Source: Candidatus Omnitrophota bacterium (GTDB lineage: Bacteria; Omnitrophota; Gorgyraeia; Tantalellales; Tantalellaceae). From it: DNA of 32,094 nucleotides. Numbering within the stretch: the first letter of the stretch is position 1; every line of letters starts with the position of its first letter. Where the stretch lies: contig WJMG01000043.1 of the NCBI GenBank assembly GCA_014728075.1, positions 1 to 32,094 of the forward strand. The letters are read 5' to 3'. Made by a program: the position numbers and the translations under genes. Under the pieces are notes generated by a model. The model was given only the letters and a program-made list of their open reading frames with translations, ran no database searches and was not told the DNA's origin. This document shows positions 1-8,700 of the stretch, piece after piece.

Positions 1-2511
1 GAATATACCGGGTCCGCGTTCGAGGAAGGATACCTTATAGACGAAGATGGCGCTGAGGCTTTGTCGAGAGCGTTCGCGGCGGGGTCGTTGGCCATGGACC
101 GGTTTATAGAGAACATGAAAGGTATGATTTCGGTAAAAGCGCGGCCGCCGACCATAGAGGCCATAAGGCGGAGACTGTTCCCCGGCACGGATTTCCGGCC
201 ATATTCCCTTAAAGTGGCCCCCTGGCTGGAAGAGGCGCTGTTTTACGCGCTTCCGTATTCACTGTCCGTTGTTTTGTTCGGCTGGAACAGTATGATGCCG
301 GTCCTGTCCGTAGCGCTTTCCAGGATAGTTTTCGTTTTTCTGCACGGATCGGTGGGATCGCACTCGCCTCCCGAAGGAAAGGATATTACGGAGCTTTCGC
401 CGGACCGGGTGCTAGCTCTTGTCGACGGCCGTTACGGTGAACTCAGAAAGCATATCAAGGCCGACTGGGAATACGCGCAGGCCATAGCCCGCGCCATGGG
501 AATAAAGGAAGGTTCTCCCGAATGGAAAGAACTGAAGGCCATTTCTTTCGCGCACGATATAGGAGGCGTACTGGGATATAAGCCTCACGAAGAAAAGGAG
601 CGGGAGATACTCAGGGAGCTGAAGAATGCCGGTATAGACCCCGAAGGCAAGAGCCCTTCAGAGCTTGCGCTCGCGCTCTCTAAAAGGGGAGTGCGGCTTT
701 CCCCGGGAACAGCGGCTTTTCTGAATAATGCTGATCACGCCATGCAGTCCATACGCCTTCTTTATCTGGCCGGTATCCGGATCCCCGAGGATGTAAGGCT
801 GGTCATCTCAAGACACATGCAGGAGCCGACTGATCAGGATGTGGAAGGATGGACCGAGCGCCAGAAGCTTCTCTTTTCCATATTTGCCGTAGCCGATGTT
901 TTCGAGATGGGCAATAACTACTATAAACAGGTAGGCGGATATTATATGAACAAAAGCGAATTCGAGGATCCGGAGCAGACCCTTGATTTTCTCAGGAACA
1001 TCAAGTTCAGGGGAAGGGAATACATGGAGCCCGTTCTCCGGAGAACGGAAGAGCTGGTCGCTTCTGGCGGGCTTGACGAGGCAATAGAGTACAGCCGCAG
1101 CCCTTATCTTGCCGAAAGTCTGGCGAAGAGGTTGTCGGGTACATACCTCGCGCCGGCGGTGCTTTCCCTTATCAGCGTAACGGTGTCAGCTCTGCCTTTA
1201 ATACCGGGCGCGGAAGCGTTGTGGAGCCCCGGGCGGTGGATGTTCGTTCTGGCCTCTTATCTGGTGCTGGGAGCGTGCCATCTGGCGGCCACCGTCATCG
1301 CCTACGCTACGGGGTACGAACCGGCGACGATCGGGGAAGGGTTCCTCGCGCCGGACCCCGCGGAAGAGCCCGCGGGACCCTCAGACGAGAATGTGGTCAT
1401 TGTAGGTATGAGCAGGAGTGCTTACGAGTCCCTGGGCGGGGATGTCCGCGGGATACTCGGGTCGATGACGGGTGTCAGGGTTGTATTGCTTTCGTCTTCC
1501 GACAGGGGAAAAATGCTTGAAGAATTCGGAGAGAAGAGGAAAAACCTCTATCCCCGAGCCGTAATGGCGGGTATCGTCGATGTCTCCGCGGATGATGCCG
1601 CGGAAAGCGCCGTTCTGGGTTTCGCGCAGGCGATGGTGGAAGAAGTGTATAAGCGTACGCGGCCGGAAGTGGCTTTTGCCGATGGAAAGGATATCTCCGG
1701 AATGCTTTCTCTCAGGGATGTGTTCAGGGAGATCGAGGATAGATATATAGGTAAAATATATCCTCTTTATCTTTCGGAAAAAAGTGTTTTTGACCTCAGG
1801 GCCGAGAATATTTACAGGATGCACAGGAAGGATTTCAGCCGGGGCCTTGTATCTTATCTTGATGCTCTTAAAACGGAAAGAGTAGATGGAATGAGCAGGC
1901 GGTACCTTGTAACGGCCGTTAACGAAGCAGCGGATCTGAAATTCCTCGCCGAGGCTATAGGCCGGAGGAGAGAGATCATGGGCCTGGCGGAAGGGGAAGA
2001 GGACCCCGTAAAGGACATTCTTGTTTTCAAGAACGAAGAGCTTGCTGATAAGATGGACAGGCTTCTGGAAGCGACGGGGCTCGCGGACTATATTTCAGGA
2101 GACAGGGTCATAAGCGTGGTCGGGCGCGAGAAGATAACTCCCGGAGAGATAATGGAAAAGATAGCGTCCCTTTACGGGGCCAGGCCCGCTTTGAACGAAG
2201 TGGCCATAGCTAACAAGGCCGCCGTGGTCGATCTTGACAGGACCGAGCCGGGATCGATGTTCTCTTCCGATACCTCCGAGAGCATGGTCCTGGTAGATAT
2301 GCCTGACGGCCTGGTGAGCGAGCTTTACAGGCTGACGCTTGAGATAATGTCCGACAGGAAGAAAATATCCGCCATAGAAGTGGAGGGGATGATCGAGAAG
2401 ATGGAAGGGTTCAATATATTCACATTCCTGCCCGAAATCGACAGGATAGATCTCAAGGCCGAAAAAAGGATATATAACAGGTATGTAAGAGAGATATTGA
2501 CCAGGGCCTAA
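1..2511 (+). CDS. Large HD-domain/transmembrane protein, 5'-truncated by window start
   Basis: Frame 1 is open from base 1 (EYTGSAFEEGYLIDEDGAEA-LSRAF...) and continuous with the listed 61..2511 ORF, so the start lies upstream. HD-like motif FAHDIGG with downstream RHMQEP; hydrophobic segments near EALFYALPYSLSVVLFGW and LAPAVLSLISVTVSALPLIPG...WMFVLASYLVLGACHLAATVIAYA. Confidence 0.75.
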   Translation, partial: EYTGSAFEEGYLIDEDGAEALSRAFAAGSLAMDRFIENMKGMISVKARPPTIEAIRRRLFPGTDFRPYSLKVAPWLEEALFYALPYSLSVVLFGWNSMMPVLSVALSRIVFVFLHGSVGSHSPPEGKDITELSPDRVLALVDGRYGELRKHIKADWEYAQAIARAMGIKEGSPEWKELKAISFAHDIGGVLGYKPHEEKEREILRELKNAGIDPEGKSPSELALALSKRGVRLSPGTAAFLNNADHAMQSIRLLYLAGIRIPEDVRLVISRHMQEPTDQDVEGWTERQKLLFSIFAVADVFEMGNNYYKQVGGYYMNKSEFEDPEQTLDFLRNIKFRGREYMEPVLRRTEELVASGGLDEAIEYSRSPYLAESLAKRLSGTYLAPAVLSLISVTVSALPLIPGAEALWSPGRWMFVLASYLVLGACHLAATVIAYATGYEPATIGEGFLAPDPAEEPAGPSDENVVIVGMSRSAYESLGGDVRGILGSMTGVRVVLLSSSDRGKMLEEFGEKRKNLYPRAVMAGIVDVSADDAAESAVLGFAQAMVEEVYKRTRPEVAFADGKDISGMLSLRDVFREIEDRYIGKIYPLYLSEKSVFDLRAENIYRMHRKDFSRGLVSYLDALKTERVDGMSRRYLVTAVNEAADLKFLAEAIGRRREIMGLAEGEEDPVKDILVFKNEELADKMDRLLEATGLADYISGDRVISVVGREKITPGEIMEKIASLYGARPALNEVAIANKAAVVDLDRTEPGSMFSSDTSESMVLVDMPDGLVSELYRLTLEIMSDRKKISAIEVEGMIEKMEGFNIFTFLPEIDRIDLKAEKRIYNRYVREILTRA

Positions 2512-2583
2512 TGCCTGAAAAAGAGAAAAAGGTAAGCAAAAAAGGCACCTCCGTTAAGGTTTAAAATAGTTATAATGCTATGG

Positions 2584-2612
2584 TTGACTTTTGATAAGGT
2601 TTACGATATACT
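2584..2612 (+). promoter_or_regulatory. Sigma70-like promoter upstream of the giant ORF
   Basis: TTGACT (2584-2589), 17-nt spacer, TATACT (2607-2612). Confidence 0.6.
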
Positions 2613-2740
2613 GTATTTGTGGCGTAAGAATATAAAAAAGTAAGATAATCCGTTACTCGAAATGGTAACGGATATACTGCTTTATCCGTACATTCTAGAT
2701 AAAAACTGTCTATATATAATACAAGAAAAGGAGAAAGGCC

Positions 2741-5700
2741 ATGACAGGTATCAAAAGAACAGGAAACCCCCTTATGAAAATGATGAGCGTGTTGCTCATT
2801 TTCACTTTCATGTTCTACAACACCAGTTTCGCGGTACCGGAAGCGGATATCGCTCCTCCGGAAGCGGCAGATGTGTCGGCCCGTCCGCTTTTATCGGAGG
2901 AAGTAGGCGTGAGTATCGACGCGGGTACCGTAAAATCCAGGTACGACGGAGAATCGGGCAAGATGGTGGTCCATATACAGGACGCTCATTGTAATTACGA
3001 AGCCCAGAGCAACATAAACAGGATACTGGAACAGCTTACCAAAGAATGCGGTATAAACATCATCTCGGTCGAGGGGGCCGAGGGGATAGTGGATACCACA
3101 TGGTTCAAGGCCTTTCCCGATGAGGAGATACGCAAGGAAGTAGCTACTTATTTCATGAAGAAAGGGGAGATCACCGGTGCCGAGTTCTTCTCAATAACTT
3201 CCGATTTTAACGGAACTATATTCGGGTCCGAAACGCGCGACTATTACATAAAGAACCTCAAGGCCTTCACCGAAGTATATCCGTACAAGGATATGATCGA
3301 GAAGTATTTTCAGAACACCGGCAATATCGCCAACAGGCTGAAATCCGTAATATATACACCCGGGCTTCGTGAAGTCGATTCCAAAATAAGGGAGTTTGAC
3401 GGCAAAGGCCTGGAACTCAGCGATTATGCCGCTTATCTTTCCAAAAAGACCCGCGATCTGCGCATAGATAACAGGGATTATCCTAATTTCGGAAAACTGG
3501 AAAAGACACTCGAATACGAGGACAAGATAGATTTCGACATAGTGGATTCCGAAAGAAGCGAGTATATCGACCTTCTCAGCAAGACGCTGTCGAAGAAGAA
3601 GATGACCGAACTGGTCGGTGAGAGTATCCGGTTCAAGAAAGGCCACATCAAGGCCGTGGATTTTTATACATATCTGAGGGAGCTGGCAAAGGAACACGAC
3701 ATTGACATGGTCCACAAGTTCCCCAACCTTTTCTACTACTACATATACACTAAACTCTACGAGGGCATAGACAACGAGAAGCTTTTCAGGGAAATAGACC
3801 TTATAGAAACGGCCCTTAAAGAGAAACTTTTTACCAGCGGGACGGAAAGAAAACTTGATAAATACTCGTCGATGCTCGATATGTATGTGAACCTGGTGAA
3901 CATAGAGCTGACGAACGACGATTACGACAGGCTTAAGGCCTATCAGAAAGAATTTACCCTGTCGGATGTGATGTCTTTCCTTAAGAGCATGGTGGACAAG
4001 TACGGGATGAACTACGCCATAAACGGAGTGCCGGCGCAGATCAGCTCCAACATGCCCCGCATGATCGATTTTTACGAGATCGCCATGAAAAGGGACAAAG
4101 CCCTTATAGACAATACCCTGAACTTTCTCAGTAACGAGGACAACGACAGGTGCGTGCTCATAGCCGGAGGTTTCCATACCAGAGGAATAAAGAAAATGCT
4201 CGAGGCGAAAGGGATATCCTATGTCGTGGTGACCCCCAAGATAACAAAAGATGTCGAGACGCCCTACATAAAGGTTTTGACCAACCAGAGGACCTCTCTC
4301 GAGGATATAATAACCGAGAGCGCGGCCATGCCCGGAGCGAAATTGTCCGAAGAGGCTCCGGCGGCGGCCAGGGCAAAATTCCTCGGCGCCCAGTTCAGGT
4401 GCCAGCTGGTGGACATGTATCTCGCTGACGATCCCGAGCTCGCCGAGATGGCTTATCTCGAGGACGCCCTGAGCGACCGGGAAGTGGCAGAAGATGTGAT
4501 GAAGGGCTGGGTACGGGAAAATGTCGACAGATGGGTATCCAGGATGGAGAAGACCGTTCCGGAGGATCTCTGGAAAGAATTGAGCGGCGACAAGTGGATG
4601 TCCCTGAGCGGCGCCTATCTGATGCTCTGCGAAAAAGCGGCCGAGAACCTGGGTAAACCCCTTGACGACAGGACCAAGGCGGTTATTTCCGGTGTTTTCG
4701 AGGACAGGTTCAGCCCCGGAAGCGAACATGTGAAAAGAGGGACGCAGGATTCGCTTACCCCGGAAGAGGTAAAAGCGATGGACAGCGCCATAAAGGAAAC
4801 CCTTGATGCTATGGAAGCCGCGGGTATTCCCAGAAGCCGGATAGAGGTGCCCAACGAGGCTACGGGCGGTGTTTTCGTAGTGCTTGACGATGAGATATAC
4901 GCCGAAGCGGCCGGAAAATACAACGCTCCCGGGGATGTGGAATGCCATCCGGGGACCAGAAGGTCCAGGCTCGCCTTCGCGAGGGGTGAAATAGGTTACG
5001 AGGATGTCGAAAAGCGGTTTTATATAAGAAGGTCCCTGTTCGATAAACTTTCACCCGGGGAGAAAGATACTTTCGCCGCGCACGAGGAACTTCACATAAG
5101 GATCGCGCTTGGCCTTGTCGATCCCGCGGAAATCGCCAAGTTCGAGAACGAGGAGGCGTATGTTAACCACCAGATCGGAGCGGATATAAGGCCCATAATG
5201 GCTTCTCTGGGCAGTGTTTCGCATATCGAGGACCTTCTCAGGGAAGATGTTAAGTACGGCTCCGCGGCAAGGGAGCACATCGAGTCGGAACGCGGAAAGA
5301 TCGCCGCGTTGAGGGCTACAGGGGACCCGTCTAAAACAGAAAGGGCCGAGGCCCTGGAGGACGAACTCGAGGATTACGCGAAGGGCGTTTACACCCGGAG
5401 GATAAACCTGGACAGGATGCAGAGCGTACTTACCGATAAGGATTACCCGGGATACGATGTCATCATAGTCAGCAGCTCCACTCCCGAGGAGGTCGAGGCG
5501 CAGCAGAAAGCGCTCGACAAGCTTTTCGAGGGAAGGAGCACGGACAACGCCGCGATGAACAACAGGGTCTGCGTTATATCGGCCCTTGATGATTCCGAAG
5601 GCGGCCAGATAATCGGCCAGTTCAACACCTGGAGGGATGCCGGGAAAAGGTTCGCCGCCTGGGCCGAAAGGAACGGGCTCGAAGAGACCGACCTCGACTC

Positions 5701-8700
5701 CCTGGTAAAGAGCGGGGATATTAAGGTAGCGGTCTACCATAACGGCGGTAAGGGGGAAAGGGCGTCACCTGCTACCCAGGCCCTCCAGAACTCCAGGGCC
5801 AAACAGAAAGTCGTGGGTAAGGTAAAGACGGCCGCGAAAGGGGAAGAGGTTGACATCGAGCTTATGGCCGGCGTCGTGCTATCGACGGCCCCTCTGGCCC
5901 TTTCCAACGACGGGTCCCGGATAGATACTTTCTGGGCCAACCAGATGGCCTACGGGACGCTTGATTTTTCCGAACTTACAAGGACTAACTACCATTTCGA
6001 CAAATTCGTTATAAAGGTGCCGGAAGACCCCAAGAAGAAGGACCTTTTCGATTACGGTACCGCGGTAATAGGAGAATCCGGACAGATACAGAAATTCCTC
6101 GCCAACAAGGTGCTTACCAGGAAGAACGATGAGACCGGCCTTTACGAGGACAACCCGGATTACGCAGAGGAGATGCGCACGCTGATGGAAGCCCCCAAAG
6201 GGGTTTTTGATTTCGGGTCTTTCAGTATGGGAAGGGAGATGCATTACGCCCTCATGGACTACTGGACCAATGTCAAGAACATATTCGATGTTATCGATTC
6301 GAGCGAGGACAATAAAGCGGGGATGTCAAGGGACATAGACCCGGCCCTTGTACAGGTGATAGTTCCCCTGGCAAACGCGCTTTCGGGGAAAGAGCTCCCT
6401 GATCTTCCGGACCCCGAAACCCTCAGATCGATGAGGTCTCTTGAACGGGACGAGGAAGGCAATATAGAAATGGCCGCGGAAAAGAAGGCCGAACTGATGG
6501 AGGCTTACGGAAAGCTCATGTCCGTGATAGACGACGCAGACGCCGCGGCGGCCATCGAAAAGATCTATAACAATCCCGAAAAACAGGATTTCGTTCTGGA
6601 ATCCATCGAGTTCTTCATACTTTACAACGAGCTGTTCAGTGACATGGACAGGGTAGTGGGCCACATAGATATGGGCGAGAACAGCCACTGGTTCGCTTAT
6701 AAGAGAATACTGGACCTCAGCAACGAGAAGTTCTACATGCTTTCGGACATAATAGGGGCCAACCAGCAGATCGGTCCCGATGGTTCCGTTGTGATGACCG
6801 ACCTTTCGCCCGACGGGCTGGACGCCATAAGGGCCGAGGACGCCAGGAGGATGAGAGGTATAACCAACGAGGAAATAGCCGTATTCCTGGTCAACGGTGA
6901 AAGGATAGCCTTGACGGCGGACCAGGTGAAACAGGGATGGAGGGACGAGGAGAACGATATCGAGGTCAGGAACTCAGTGATACAGGGCGTTACGGTCCTT
7001 CTTCCCGGTTCCAGGGTCGTGAACAGCGTAGTCAACGACTCGCAGGGTAAGATAATCGCCGAGAACTCTTACATCGAGACCACCACGGCCAGGGAAATAG
7101 AGGCTGAGAACAGTATAGTGTATTACGCCGTGGACCCGGGAACCGTGAGGGCGGACAAGACCCTCATAGCGGACGCCTTCAGGCCGGATATCGAGGACCC
7201 GAGGTTCGGGCCGGGCCACACAAGGATGGAAGCGCCCATAGGCTACGACCCCAAGGGGAAAGAGATCAACGACAAGACGCTTTTCGGGACAAATGTCTAC
7301 ACCTTCAAACAGGTAAGGGATTTTTCCGCCAGCCGTGGTGAGGTGAATTCCGAAGATCTGCAGAAGGCCGCCAGAAGCGATGTTTTCTACGACATAGTCG
7401 ACAGGCGCAGCTGGGTGAACCTGTTCAAGGACCTGAAGTTCGGGACAAGCGGTCTCAGGGCCCTTGTCTACAACCCCGGGTACGGCAGGGACGAAGAGTG
7501 GCTTTCCGATATGGATGTTTACATAAGCACACGCGGGTTCATAAGGTTCCTCCGGTCGAGAGGGGACGAACTCGTGCCCGGACAGGACATAGCTGTAGGC
7601 GGGGACTTAAGGGACTCAACTCCGAGGATCATGTACGCCGTCATGCAGGCTGTAGAGGACATGGGATACAAGGTGGATTTCGTGGGCAGGGTGCCATCGC
7701 CCGCGCTGGCGTATTACGCCATGCAGAAGGGTATACCCAGCATAATGGTCACGGGCAGCCACATCCCCGACGACAGGAACGGGGTCAAGTTCACTAAAAA
7801 GTCCGGAGAGGTGTTAAAGAGTGACGAGAAAGAGATACTGGCCAATGTCGATAAAGAGAGGGAGGAGGAATATTCCAAGACCTGGGCCGAAACGAAGTTC
7901 AACGAGGAAGGCCTTTTCAAAGAGCCCCTTGATGAGCTTCCTCCCGTCAACGACGAAGCCGTGGAACTTTATGTGAAGAGATACGCCGAGGTTTTCACGG
8001 ACAGGCCTCTCGAGGGAGAAACGGTTGTGCTTTACAAGCATTCCGCCGTGGGCAAGGACATCATCCAGAGGATATTCGAGGCCCTGGGAGCGGATGTACG
8101 GGTCATAGCCGAGAGCGAAAGCTTTGTGCCGGTCGATACCGAAAAGATATCGGACCGGACTTACGATATTCTTGCTGAGGCAGCTAAACAGGAGCCGTTC
8201 GCCATTATTTCCACCGACGGCGATTCCGACAGGCCGCTTCTTGCTGATGGAAGAGGCAAATTTCTGCCCGGAGACAAGCTGGGCGCGCTCGTGTCCATGT
8301 TCCTCGAGCCCGATTTCGCAGCTTTTCCGGTAAGCACCAATCCCGCTGTGGCAAAGAGTCTTTCCGCGGAAGGGGTCGAGATAGAACAGACAAAGATCGG
8401 GTCTCCTTATGTGATCGCCGCGATGAACGAAAAGCTGGAACAGGACCCCGAAGCGAAAGTCGTGGCGTGGGAAGCTAACGGAGGGTTCCTTACGGGAAGC
8501 GACTGGCAGATAAACGGTAACACGCTCAAGGCGCTTCCCACCAGGGATGCCGCTCTTCCGCTGATCGCGGCTATGCTGCTCGCGAAAAGGGAGGGAAAGA
8601 CGGTTGCCGAGCTCATAGACGACAAACTTCCCCCGTTCGCTACGGCGGCAGGCGTAATCGACGATAACGCCAAGGGTACGGAGGATTATACCAGCGCCAT

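Noticed and set aside
3191-4948. 585-aa antisense ORF
   Set aside because: Lies wholly opposite the well-supported giant CDS; composition is typical of shadow ORFs, with no recognisable domain.
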